Source: Planctomycetota bacterium | Lineage (GTDB): Bacteria; Planctomycetota; J058 | Reading direction: 5' to 3' | Length of the DNA stretch: 44,448 nucleotides | NCBI GenBank assembly: GCA_024711205.1 | Contig: JANJTH010000135.1 | Span: 1-44,448 of the forward strand | Shown: one piece after another, positions 29,209 through 37,621 of the stretch | How positions within the stretch are numbered: position 1 is the stretch's first letter | Layout of the letters: each line of letters begins with the position of its first letter | The notes under the pieces: generated by a model | Told to the model about the DNA's origin: nothing | Databases searched by the model: none | What the model saw: only the letters and a program-made list of their open reading frames with translations | Program-made: the position numbers and the translations under genes

Positions 29209-30216
29209 TCAGGGCTCGAGGCCGGCGCGAAGCGCCGCGAGGCGGTCCTCGTAGCGCCGCGCGTAGTCGACCTGCGCGGCGGGGGTGAGGAACGAGCGGC
29301 GGATCAGCGCGAGGACGTCCTGGCGGGGGCCCTCGAGGAACGGGGCCAGGAGCCGCCGGGCCCTGGCGGCCGCGAGCCCCATGCGGCGCGCGAGCTCGAG
29401 GAAGCAGGCGCCGGTCGGGAACCCGCGGGCCTGGAACGCCGCGGTCTCGTGGTCGTCCTCGAACAGCTCGAGGGCGAGCCGGGACTCGTCGGGGAGGTGG
29501 AGCGAGGTGCAGATCAGGTCGTAGGCCGGCGTGAGCACGTGGTCGCCCGTGCGGGGCGTCTGGAAGAGCGAGAAGTTCTTCAGGTGCGCGTCGCCGTTCG
29601 AGAACGCGTAGCAGAAGACGATCCGCTGGAAGAGCCGCTCCGCCTCGACCGCGTAGGCGCCGCAGAATTGGCGGAGGGTCCGGGCGAGCCCCTCGTAGCT
29701 GCCGTCGTACTTGTAGTTGGGGCCGTGCGACTCGACCGAGCGCTCGAGGAGCTGGCAGAAGTCCTCCTGCGCGACCTTGCGGCCGCCGACGCGGTCGAAC
29801 CGCTTCGTGACGTAGGCCAGCTCGCCGTCGCCGAGGCGAATGCAGGCGTGGACCGCGGTCTCGATCCCGAACACGCGCTGCGCGAGGAGCATGGTCAGGT
29901 GCTCGTTCGCGGGGACGTCGGCTCGACCCTGGAGGTGCTCGGCGCCCGGCGCTGGCTTGAGGAGGTACTCGCCCTCGGTCACGGTCAGCTCGAGCCGGCC
30001 CCGGCGGAGCTTGAGCGAGACCTTCTCCTGCACGCCGGAGATCGACATGCGCCCCGCCGACCGGGCCCGGTGGGTCAGAACCTCCGCGCGGCTCACGGCG
30101 ACCCGGTGCGGGAACTTGCGGTCGCCGCCGGCGAGGCGGCGCTGCGCGGCCCGGGTGTACCCCTCCTCCGGGAGAGGGTCGAGGGTGCACAGGCAGCGCG
30201 GACCGTCAGGTGCCAC
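29209..30216 (-). CDS. hipT: HipT-like kinase toxin (HipA catalytic core, lacking the N-terminal subdomain)
   Basis: 335 aa; Gly-rich loop MSISGVQEKVSLKL; YLLKPAPGAEHLQGRADVPANEHLTMLLA; YVTKRFDRVGGRKVAQEDFCQLL; FSNGDAHLKNFSL; LTPAYDLICTSLH. Overlaps hipS by 11 nt. Confidence 0.88.
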   Translation of the reverse strand: MAPDGPRCLCTLDPLPEEGYTRAAQRRLAGGDRKFPHRVAVSRAEVLTHRARSAGRMSISGVQEKVSLKLRRGRLELTVTEGEYLLKPAPGAEHLQGRADVPANEHLTMLLAQRVFGIETAVHACIRLGDGELAYVTKRFDRVGGRKVAQEDFCQLLERSVESHGPNYKYDGSYEGLARTLRQFCGAYAVEAERLFQRIVFCYAFSNGDAHLKNFSLFQTPRTGDHVLTPAYDLICTSLHLPDESRLALELFEDDHETAAFQARGFPTGACFLELARRMGLAAARARRLLAPFLEGPRQDVLALIRRSFLTPAAQVDYARRYEDRLAALRAGLEP

Positions 30217-30559
30217 GCGGGGGCTCCTCCGGGAGCGGGCGCACGGTCACCGCGCCGATCGTGTCCGCGTGCGCCGTCGCGAGGAGCCGTCCGAAGTGGT
30301 CGGCCTCGTCGAGGCGGAGCTGCTGGCACTGGAGCGCCTTGACCGACCCCTCCGCCAGCAGGCCGTGGAAGAACGCGAACAGGTGGGGAGCCTCGAACGG
30401 GCTTGCCCGCCGCGGCAGGGTCAGGCTCACCGGCGGGGCCGCGGGGTCCGCGAGGTAGGCCGGGTCGTAGGTGAAGCGATAGCCGGTCACGGTCTGCTCG
30501 AGGAGCCCCGCCAGGCGCTCGCCGACGAACACCTGGCCGCGCCGTTCGGGTCGGTTCAC
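30206..30559 (-). CDS. hipS: HipS-like protein (HipA N-terminal subdomain as a separate ORF)
   Basis: 117 aa; RGQVFVGERLAGLLEQTVTGYRFTYDPAYLADPAAPPVSLTLPRRASPFEAPHLFAFFHGLLAEGSVKALQCQQLRLDEADHFGRLLATAHADTIGAVTVRP = HipA_N-type sequence; GTG start overlapping the hipB stop (GTGA). Confidence 0.85.
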   Translation of the reverse strand: MNRPERRGQVFVGERLAGLLEQTVTGYRFTYDPAYLADPAAPPVSLTLPRRASPFEAPHLFAFFHGLLAEGSVKALQCQQLRLDEADHFGRLLATAHADTIGAVTVRPLPEEPPRGT

Positions 30560-30777
30560 GGGACGCCGGCCCCCGGCGCGCGCGGCCGGATCGAGACCTC
30601 GAGCCCGAGGACCCGCAGGATCCGCGTGAGGACCTCGAGCGTCGGGTTGGCCCTGGCCGTCTCGACGTTCGCGACGGTGTGCACGGCGACCTCGGCCAGC
30701 TCGGCCAGGGTCCGCCTGCTGAGACGAAGCTCCTTACGTCGCCCGCGCACGGTCTGCGCGATCTCCTCGGCAGTCAA
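30556..30777 (-). CDS. hipB: HipB-like XRE-family antitoxin/repressor
   Basis: 73 aa; MTAEEIAQTVRGRRKELRLSRRTLAELAEVAVHTVANVETARANPTLEVLTRILRVLGLEVSIRPR: HTH-XRE. Confidence 0.88.
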   Translation of the reverse strand: MTAEEIAQTVRGRRKELRLSRRTLAELAEVAVHTVANVETARANPTLEVLTRILRVLGLEVSIRPRAPGAGVP

Positions 30778-30797
30778 TTGCGGCTCGTTTCGATCAT

Positions 30798-30930
30798 TTC
30801 CATGGACGTTCTAACTGGGGTTTTGGCCCCTGGCGAGTCGGCCGAGTCAATTATCCATTTTCATGGGCATTCAGGCATGGGATCGCCATGGATCATGGAT
30901 TCACCTGCCAAAAATGTCAATCCCATGGGC
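30798..30930 (-). promoter_or_regulatory. AT-enriched hipBST promoter/operator region with six CATGG motifs
   Basis: ccatgg 30800-30805, catggg 30862-30867, catggg 30876-30881, ccatgg 30886-30891, catgg 30894-30898, ccatgg 30924-30929; markedly lower GC than the surroundings. Confidence 0.6.
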
Positions 30931-31122
30931 AAACGGTCGTGGGCCCGCGGGAGGCCCCGAGCCAGCCATGCACCCCCCGCAGAGCGCCAGGGCTCCCGAG
31001 AGGCCACCCGGGCCGCGCGGCCGCCGCCGCTCGCGCGGCTGGTTGCCAGGCGTGCGCCCGAGGGCTAGCCTTCCGCGCCTCGCCCCGCCGCGCGTCGCCG
31101 CGGCCTCGCAGGAGGGTCTCGC

Positions 31123-32877
31123 ATGTCCTCGCGTTCTCGTCCGCCGGCCGCCGCGCTGGCGCTGGTCCTCTGCCTGGCCGGCGCGGCGCGGGCGCAGCAG
31201 GTCGCGCCCGAGGAGCTCGTGCTCGACAACGGCATGAAGTTCCTGCTCCTCCCGCGCAAGGACCAGCCGGGCTCGATCACGGCCGGGTGGGTCGCCAAGG
31301 TCGGCTCGGTCGACGAGCGGCCCGGGATCACCGGGATCGCGCACTTCTTCGAGCACATGATGTTCAAGGGCACGCGCACGATCGGGACGCGCGACCCGGC
31401 CCAGGACGCGAAGCTCTCGGCCGAGCAGCACCGCCTGCGCGGCGAGCTGCGCAGGCTGCACCTGGGCCAGCAGTACCGCCGCTGGCGCCTGGGCGAGATC
31501 ACCGACCCCTGGGACCCGAAGCACGACACCGACGACATGAAGGCGCTGCGCGCCGAGCTCGCGAAGGTCGTCGAGGCGCAGCGGGCGATCATCGTCAAGG
31601 ACGAGTTCGACCAGATCTACACGAAGCTCGGCGGGACGCGCATGAACGCGTTCACGAGCCACGACCTGACCTTCTACTTCATCACGGTCCCGGGCAACAA
31701 GCTGGAGCTGTGGGCGTGGATGGAGTCGGACCGGCTCCACGACTCGGTGTTTCGCGAGTTCTACAGCGAGCGCGACGTCGTCCACGAGGAGCGGCGCATG
31801 CGCACCGAGTCGACGCCGACCGGCGTGTTCTCGGAGCAGTTCGACGCCATGTTCTGGGCGTCGTCGCCCTACGCCTGGCCCGTGATCGGCTGGCCGACCG
31901 ACCTCAACTCGTACACGTTCGAGCAGGCGCAGGGCTTCTTCCGCACCTACTACCGGCCGAACAACCTCGTCGGCGTGATCGTCGGCGACTTCGACCTCGC
32001 GCAGGCGCGGACGCTCGTGCCCCGCTACTTCGGGCGGCTCGAGCGGGGCGAGGACCCGCCCACGGTCGTGACGCTCGAGGTCGAGCAGCGCGCGCCGATC
32101 CGCATGGAGGCCGAGGTCGAGGCCGCCCCCGAGGTCGAGGTCCGCTACCACTCGGTCCCGTTCGACCACCCCGACGAGTTCGCGCTCGAGATCCTGGCCG
32201 AGCTCCTGAACGGGCGGACCGGCCGGCTCTACCGCGCGCTCGTCGAGGGCAAGGAGCTCGCGACGCAGGCGGGCGTCCGCCAGGACTCGCGCAAGTACGG
32301 GGGCGCGTTCTCGTTCTCGGCCGAGTGCAAGGGCGACGTCGACCCGGCCGCGGTCGAGCGCGCGTGGTTCGAGGAGGTGATCCGCCTCGTCGAGGAGCCG
32401 GTGGCCGCCCGCGAGCTCGAGAAGGTGAAGAACCGCGTGCTCGCCGACAGCTTCCGCCGGCTCGAGGACAACTACTTCCTCATGCTCCAGCTCGGCTACT
32501 ACGAGGCGCTCGGCGGCTGGCGCTACATCAACGAGGCGCCGGGCAAGCTGGCCGCGGTCACGGCCGAGGACATCCAGCGCGTCGCGCGGACCTACCTCAA
32601 GGAGACGAACCGGGCGACCGCGCTGTTCCGCCGCAAGGCGGGCGCGGCGCAGTCGCCCGCCGACGCGGCGCTCGAGAAGCTCCCGGCCAACCTGCGCCCC
32701 ATGGCGAAGCAGGCCATGGGGCAGCTCGCGCAGATGACCGACCCCGCGCAGGTCCAGGCCGAGCTCGCGCAGCTCGAGGCCCAGCGCGCGCAGGTCCCGC
32801 CCGACTACCACCCGCTGATCGACTTCGTGCTCGAGCGCATGCGCGAGCGCCTCGCGGCGCTCCAGGAGGGCAAGTGA
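31123..32877 (+). CDS. M16 family zinc metallopeptidase (active subunit)
   Basis: 584 aa; signal peptide ALALVLCLAGAARAQQ; GITGIAHFFEHMMFKGT (HXXEH); downstream YSERDVVHEERRMRTES with the expected Glu. Confidence 0.93.
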   Translation: MSSRSRPPAAALALVLCLAGAARAQQVAPEELVLDNGMKFLLLPRKDQPGSITAGWVAKVGSVDERPGITGIAHFFEHMMFKGTRTIGTRDPAQDAKLSAEQHRLRGELRRLHLGQQYRRWRLGEITDPWDPKHDTDDMKALRAELAKVVEAQRAIIVKDEFDQIYTKLGGTRMNAFTSHDLTFYFITVPGNKLELWAWMESDRLHDSVFREFYSERDVVHEERRMRTESTPTGVFSEQFDAMFWASSPYAWPVIGWPTDLNSYTFEQAQGFFRTYYRPNNLVGVIVGDFDLAQARTLVPRYFGRLERGEDPPTVVTLEVEQRAPIRMEAEVEAAPEVEVRYHSVPFDHPDEFALEILAELLNGRTGRLYRALVEGKELATQAGVRQDSRKYGGAFSFSAECKGDVDPAAVERAWFEEVIRLVEEPVAARELEKVKNRVLADSFRRLEDNYFLMLQLGYYEALGGWRYINEAPGKLAAVTAEDIQRVARTYLKETNRATALFRRKAGAAQSPADAALEKLPANLRPMAKQAMGQLAQMTDPAQVQAELAQLEAQRAQVPPDYHPLIDFVLERMRERLAALQEGK

Positions 32878-34409
32878 ACGTCTTCCGTCGCCCTCGCCGG
32901 TCCGCCGGCGCCCTGCTCCTCGGCGCCTCGAGCGCCGGCCTCCTCCTCGGCGCGTCCCTGCTCGGCCCAGGCCGCGCGGCCGCGCAGGACCGCCCGGCGG
33001 ACGCGCTCCCGAAGCGCCCCGAGGAGCTCGCGTTCGCGCCGCTCGCCTTCGAGCTGCCCGACCCGGGGAAGCTCCGCCACGTGCTCCCGTCGGGCGTCCC
33101 CTGCTACGTGTCGCCCAACCGCTCGCTCCCGCTCGTGAAGATCTCGTTCACGTTCCGGGGCGGGCGCTACCTCGACGCGCCCGGGGCCGAGGGCGTCGCG
33201 GGCGCCATGGGCAGCATGCTCCGGCGCGGCGGCACGAAGTCGCACGCCCCGAGCGACTTCGACGACGCGCTCGACTTCCTGGCCGCCAACGTGGGCGCCG
33301 GGACGAGCGAGTACCGGACCGAGGCCTCGCTCGACGTGCTGACGCGCAACCTCGAGCAGGCCCTGCCCCTGTTCATCGAGATGCTCCGCGCGCCGCGCTT
33401 CGACGCCGAGCGGCTGCGGCTCTACAAGCAGGAGGTCCTCGAGGCGCTCAAGCAGCGCAACGACGACGCGGGCTCGATCCTCGGCCGCGAGTGGTCCGCG
33501 CTGATGTACGGCCCGACCCACTTCAAGGGCCGCCAGCCGACGAAGGCCTCGGTCGAGGCGCTCGACGAGGCCGCGCTGCGCGCCTTCCACGCGCGCGTCG
33601 TCCACCCGGGCAACCTCGTGATCGGGGTCACGGGGGACGTCGACCCGAAGGAGATCACGGCGCGGCTCGAGGCGGCGCTCGCCGGGTGGGCCAAGGGCGA
33701 GCGCGTCCCCGACCCGCCGGCCGAGGCCGCGCAGCCGGCCCCCGGCGTCTACCGGGTCGAGAAGGACATCCCGCAGGGGAAGGTGTACATCGGGCACCGC
33801 GGCGTGCAGCGCGACCACCCGGACGCGATCGCCCTGCGCGTGCTGTCCGAGATCCTCGGGAGCGGCGGGTTCACGAGCCGGATCACGAAGCGCGTCCGCT
33901 CGGACGAGGGGCTCGCCTACGACGCGCACGCGGTGGTGATCCCGGGCCTGTACTTCCCGGGCGAGTTCCGGGCCGCCTACCAGAGCAAGAGCCGGACGGT
34001 CGCGCTCGCGGCCAAGCTCGTGCTCGAGGAGGTGGCGAAGGTCCGCGCCGAGCCGGTCACCGCGCAGGAGCTCGAGACGGCGAAGGGCTCGATCATCGAG
34101 GGCTTCCCGCAGACGTTCGGCTCGCCCGCGGCGACGGTCGGGCTCCTCGTCGAGGACGAGCTCACGGGCCGCTCGTTCGACTACTACCGGACCTACCGCG
34201 ACAAGGTCCGCGCGCTGACCGCGGCCGACCTCCTCCGCGTGGCGAAGGAGCAGCTCCACCCCGAGAAGATGGCGATCCTCGTGGTCGGCAAGTGGGAGGA
34301 GATCGCGCCCGGCGACCTCGAGGGCCGCGCGTCCATGAAGGACCTGTTCGAGGGCAAGGTGACCGTCCTGCCCCTGCGCGACCCGCTCACGCTCGAGCCG
34401 CTGCAGTAG
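32874..34409 (+). CDS. M16 family peptidase-like protein lacking the HXXEH motif (inactive subunit)
   Basis: 511 aa from GTG; DAPGAEGVAGAMGSMLRRGGTKSHAPSDFDDALDFLAANVGAGTSEYRTEASLDVLTRNLEQALPLFIEML; M16 fold without zinc motif; GTGA overlap with the upstream M16. Confidence 0.9.
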   Translation: MNVFRRPRRSAGALLLGASSAGLLLGASLLGPGRAAAQDRPADALPKRPEELAFAPLAFELPDPGKLRHVLPSGVPCYVSPNRSLPLVKISFTFRGGRYLDAPGAEGVAGAMGSMLRRGGTKSHAPSDFDDALDFLAANVGAGTSEYRTEASLDVLTRNLEQALPLFIEMLRAPRFDAERLRLYKQEVLEALKQRNDDAGSILGREWSALMYGPTHFKGRQPTKASVEALDEAALRAFHARVVHPGNLVIGVTGDVDPKEITARLEAALAGWAKGERVPDPPAEAAQPAPGVYRVEKDIPQGKVYIGHRGVQRDHPDAIALRVLSEILGSGGFTSRITKRVRSDEGLAYDAHAVVIPGLYFPGEFRAAYQSKSRTVALAAKLVLEEVAKVRAEPVTAQELETAKGSIIEGFPQTFGSPAATVGLLVEDELTGRSFDYYRTYRDKVRALTAADLLRVAKEQLHPEKMAILVVGKWEEIAPGDLEGRASMKDLFEGKVTVLPLRDPLTLEPLQ

Positions 34410-34413
34410 CCCG

Positions 34414-34456
34414 CCGGGAGCTGGGTGGCGCCCTCCGGGCTCCACCCAGCTCCCGG
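34414..34456 (+). terminator. Hairpin terminator after the M16 pair
   Basis: ccgggagctgggtgg (34414-34428) pairs with ccacccagctcccgg (34442-34456), 15-bp perfect outer stem; inner gccc-tcc-gggc stem-loop. Confidence 0.75.
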
Positions 34457-34546
34457 ATGGGTCCCGCGTGGGGATCGGCCGCGCCTCGGACCGGGAGGGC
34501 GCGGCAGCCCCGCCGACGCGCCGAGGCCTCGGCCCGGTGGGGCAGG

Positions 34547-35263
34547 CTACGGCGGCTCGAGCACGAGCCGGTAGCCCTTGCCGTGCACGGTCAGGAGCGC
34601 GCGCGGGGCCGACGGGTCACGCTCGAGCTTCCGGCGCAGGCGGGCCACGTGGTTGTCGACCGTGCGCGAGCCGGCGTCGGCGAACGGGCCCCACAGCTTG
34701 CGCATGACCTCGAGCCGGTCGAGCGTGTGCCCCGGCGCGCCGCGCAGGAGCCGCAGGAGCTCGGCCTCGGTCGTCGTGAGCGGGTGCTCGCGCCCGTCGC
34801 GGCGCGCGAGCCGCCGGTCGAGGTCGACCTCGACGCCGGGGCAGCGGAAGCGCTCGGGCGCCGGTCCGGGGCCCGGGGCCGCCGGCGGCGCCGGCCCGGC
34901 CCGGCGCAGGACCGCCCGGATCCGCGCCACGAGCTGCGCGACGCTGAACGGCTTGGGCACGTAGTCGTCGGCGCCGAGCTCGAGCCCGCGCACGACGTCG
35001 ACGTCGGTCGCGCGGGCCGTGAGCAGGATCACGGGGAGCGCCCGGCCGTCCGCGCGCAGGCGCTCGAGCACGGCGAACCCGTCGAGCCCCGGGAGCATGA
35101 CGTCGAGGAGCACGAGGTCGACGGGCGGGGCCGCGGCGAGCCGGCGCAGCCCCTCCTCGCCCGTGGGCGCGTGCTCGACCTCGAACCCCTCGTGGCGGAG
35201 GTTGAAGGCGATCCCCTGCGCGAGCAGCGCCTCGTCCTCGACGATCAGGACCCGGCCGGCCAT
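34547..35263 (-). CDS. OmpR-family response regulator
   Basis: MAGRVLIVEDEALLAQGIAFNLRHEGFEVEHAPTGEEGLRRLAAAPPVDLVLLDVMLPGLDGFAVLERLRADGRALPVILLTARATDVDVVRGLELGADDYVPKPFS; C-terminal winged helix RTVDNHVARLRRKLERDPSAPRALLTVHGKGYRL. Confidence 0.95.
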   Translation of the reverse strand: MAGRVLIVEDEALLAQGIAFNLRHEGFEVEHAPTGEEGLRRLAAAPPVDLVLLDVMLPGLDGFAVLERLRADGRALPVILLTARATDVDVVRGLELGADDYVPKPFSVAQLVARIRAVLRRAGPAPPAAPGPGPAPERFRCPGVEVDLDRRLARRDGREHPLTTTEAELLRLLRGAPGHTLDRLEVMRKLWGPFADAGSRTVDNHVARLRRKLERDPSAPRALLTVHGKGYRLVLEPP

Positions 35264-35339
35264 GCCGCATGCTCGCCGCCGGCGGCCGGCAGGGGAAGCG
35301 GGCCCCGGGCGGTCTCGTCGCCCGCCCGGAGGAGCCTCC

Positions 35340-35693
35340 ATGGCCTACGTCGACGGCTTCGTGCTGCCCGTGCCGCGCAAGGACCTGCCCGCCTACCGCA
35401 AGCTCGCCCTGCTCGCGGCGAAGGTGTGGCGCGAGCACGGCGCGCTCGAGGTCGTCGAGTGCGTGGCCGACGACGTGCGGACGGGGAAGGTCACGTCGTC
35501 CCCGCAGGCCGTGAAGCTGAAGCGGGGCGAGGTCGTCGTGCTCTCGTGGATCCGCCACCGGTCGCGCGCGCAGCGCGACCGCGTCATGAAGGAGGTCCTG
35601 GCCGACCCGCGGCTCCAGCGCCTCCCCGAGCGCATGCCCCTCGACGCCGTGCGCATGTTCTGGGGCGGGTTCACGCCGATCGTCGAGCGGTAG
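35340..35693 (+). CDS. DUF1428 family protein
   Basis: MAYVDGFVLPVPRKDLPAYRKLALLAAKVWREHGALEVVECVADDVRTGKVTSSPQAVKLKRGEVVVLSWIRHRSRAQRDRVMKEVLADPRL; matches the DUF1428 consensus as recalled. Confidence 0.88.
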   Translation: MAYVDGFVLPVPRKDLPAYRKLALLAAKVWREHGALEVVECVADDVRTGKVTSSPQAVKLKRGEVVVLSWIRHRSRAQRDRVMKEVLADPRLQRLPERMPLDAVRMFWGGFTPIVER

Positions 35694-35801
35694 CCGCCGG
35701 GGCGCGGGCGCGGCCGCGCGGGGCTCGCCCCGTCGGCTGCCCGCGCTATGCTCGGGCCCGCGGTCGGGGCGTGCGGCCCCGCGCGCGGCGGCGAGGTGGC
35801 G

Positions 35802-36602
35802 GTGTCGAAGGTCGTGCTCGAGCGCGCGGGGGTCGCCGCGCGGATCTGGATCGATCGGCCGGACGTCCACAACGCGTTCGACGACGAGGTGATCGGGGGC
35901 CTCGAGCGCGCGATCGACGAGGCCGCGGCCGACCCCGCCGCGCGCGCGATCGTGCTCGGCGGGCGCGGGCGGAGCTTCTCGGCCGGCGCCGACCTGGCGT
36001 GGATGCGCCGCGCGGCCGACTACACGCCCGAGGAGAACCGCGCCGACGCGGCGCGCCTCGCCGCCATGCTCCGGCGGCTCGCCGAGGCGCCGAAGGTGAC
36101 GATCGCGCGCGTCCACGGCCCGGCCATGGGCGGCGGGCTCGGGCTCGTCGCGGCCTGCGACCTCGCGGTCGCGACCGCCGGCGCGAGGTTCGGCCTGTCC
36201 GAGGTCAAGCTCGGGCTGATCCCGGCCGTGATCTCGCCGCACGTGCTCGCGAAGGTCGGGCCCGGCCACGGGCGCGCGCTGTTCGTCACGGGCGAGCGGT
36301 TCGACGCGCGGACCGCCGAGCGGCTCGGGCTCGTCACGCGCGTCGTCGACGACGAGGCCGCGCTCGACGCGGCCGTGGACGAGCTCGTGGCGCAGGTGCG
36401 CACGAGCGGGCCCGAGGCCGTCGCCGCGGCGAAGGAGCTCGTGCGCGTCGTGCCGACCCTGACCCCGGCCGACGCCGACGCCTGGACGGCCGGGCAGATC
36501 GCGGCGCGCCGCGCGACGCCCGAGGCCCGCGAGGGGATCGCCGCGTTCCTCGCCAAGCGCCCGCCGGCCTGGGCCGTCGGCCCCGACGAGCCGGGCGCGT
36601 GA
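35802..36602 (+). CDS. Enoyl-CoA hydratase/isomerase family protein (possible methylglutaconyl-CoA hydratase)
   Basis: RIWIDRPDVHNAFDDEVIGGLERAI; GRGRSFSAGADLAWM; VHGPAMGGGLGLVAACDLAVATAGARFGLSEVKLGLIPAVISPHVLAKVG. GTG start; overlaps HMG-CoA lyase by GTGA. Confidence 0.9.
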   Translation: MSKVVLERAGVAARIWIDRPDVHNAFDDEVIGGLERAIDEAAADPAARAIVLGGRGRSFSAGADLAWMRRAADYTPEENRADAARLAAMLRRLAEAPKVTIARVHGPAMGGGLGLVAACDLAVATAGARFGLSEVKLGLIPAVISPHVLAKVGPGHGRALFVTGERFDARTAERLGLVTRVVDDEAALDAAVDELVAQVRTSGPEAVAAAKELVRVVPTLTPADADAWTAGQIAARRATPEAREGIAAFLAKRPPAWAVGPDEPGA

Positions 36603-37543
36603 GGCCCGGCCGCCCCCCGGTCGTCGACCCCGCGCGCCTGCCGCGGGCCGTGACGGTCTACGAGGTCGGCCCGCGCGACGGGCTGCAGAACGAGGCCAGC
36701 GCGCTCCCGACCGCGGTCAAGCGCGCCTTCGTCGAGGACCTCGCGGCGGCCGGGCTGCGCTGGGTCGAGGCGACGAGCTTCGTCCACCCGCGCTGGGTCC
36801 CCCAGCTCGCCGACGCGGCCGAGCTCCTGGCCGGGCTCGCGCGCGCGCCCGACGCCCGCTACCCGGTGCTCGTCCCGAACGAGAAGGGGCTCGACCGCGC
36901 GCTCGCGGCCGGCGTCGACGCCGTGGCCGTGTTCGCGGCCGCGACGGACGGGTTCTCGCAGCGCAACCAGAACGCGCCCGTGGCCGAGGTCATGGCGGGG
37001 CTGCGCCCGGTCGTCGAGCGCGCGCGGGCGGCCGGCCTGTGGGTGCGCGGCTACCTCTCGGTGTGCTGGGGCTGCCCGGTCGATGGCGCGGTGGCGCCGG
37101 CTCAGGTCGCCGCGCTCGCGCGCGACCTCGTGGGCCTCGGCGTCGACGCCGTGAGCCTGGGCGACACGGTCGGCGTCGCGACGCCGGGCGGGGTCGAGCG
37201 CGTGCTCGACGCCGTCGCGGTCCACGCGGCGCCCGAGCGGCTCGCGCTGCACATGCACGACACGCGCGGGGCGGCGCTCGCGAACTGCTTCGCGGGGCTC
37301 CTGTGGGGCGTGACGACGTTCGACGCGAGCGCGGGCGGGCTGGGCGGCTGCCCCTACGCCCCGGGCGCGTCCGGCAACCTCGACACCTGCGACCTCGTGC
37401 ACCTGCTCGACGGGCTCGGCGTCGCGACCGGGGTCGACGTGGAGGCCGTGCGGCGCGCGGCCACCCGCCTCGTGCCCTACCTGGGGCGCCCCCTGCCCGG
37501 GCGCTACAGCCGGGCGGGCGCGTTCCGCCCCGCCCCGGGGTGA
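36599..37543 (+). CDS. mvaB: Hydroxymethylglutaryl-CoA lyase
   Basis: VTVYEVGPRDGLQNEASALPTAVKRAFVEDLAAAGLRWVEATSFVHPRWVPQLADAAEL; SVCWGCPVDGAVAP; LGDTVGVATPG; LHMHDTRGAALANCFAGL; GGLGGCPYAPGASGNLDTCDLVHLLDGLG. Confidence 0.95.
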   Translation: MRPGRPPVVDPARLPRAVTVYEVGPRDGLQNEASALPTAVKRAFVEDLAAAGLRWVEATSFVHPRWVPQLADAAELLAGLARAPDARYPVLVPNEKGLDRALAAGVDAVAVFAAATDGFSQRNQNAPVAEVMAGLRPVVERARAAGLWVRGYLSVCWGCPVDGAVAPAQVAALARDLVGLGVDAVSLGDTVGVATPGGVERVLDAVAVHAAPERLALHMHDTRGAALANCFAGLLWGVTTFDASAGGLGGCPYAPGASGNLDTCDLVHLLDGLGVATGVDVEAVRRAATRLVPYLGRPLPGRYSRAGAFRPAPG

Positions 37544-37569
37544 CGCCCGGTCACCCGGGGCCTCGGGTT

Positions 37570-37587
37570 GAACTTCGATTTTTGTTC
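37570..37587 (+). promoter_or_regulatory. Candidate LexA operator (GAAC-N10-GTTC)
   Basis: gaacttcgatttttgttc in an AT-rich patch starting 52 nt upstream of the lexA ATG (37622). Confidence 0.5.
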
Positions 37588-37621
37588 TGGTAGGCTGCCC
37601 CGCGGAGAGGGGGAACAGAGC

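Noticed and set aside
25961-30190. 1409-aa minus-strand ORF covering IPT genes and hipT
   Set aside because: Out of frame with hipT and antisense to the IPT genes; low-complexity.
29209-30559. hipS/hipT split as a frameshifted ordinary hipA
   Set aside because: Separate starts with 11-nt overlap, order hipB-hipS-hipT and the SIS loop motif match HipBST. A sequencing frameshift cannot be formally excluded without reads.
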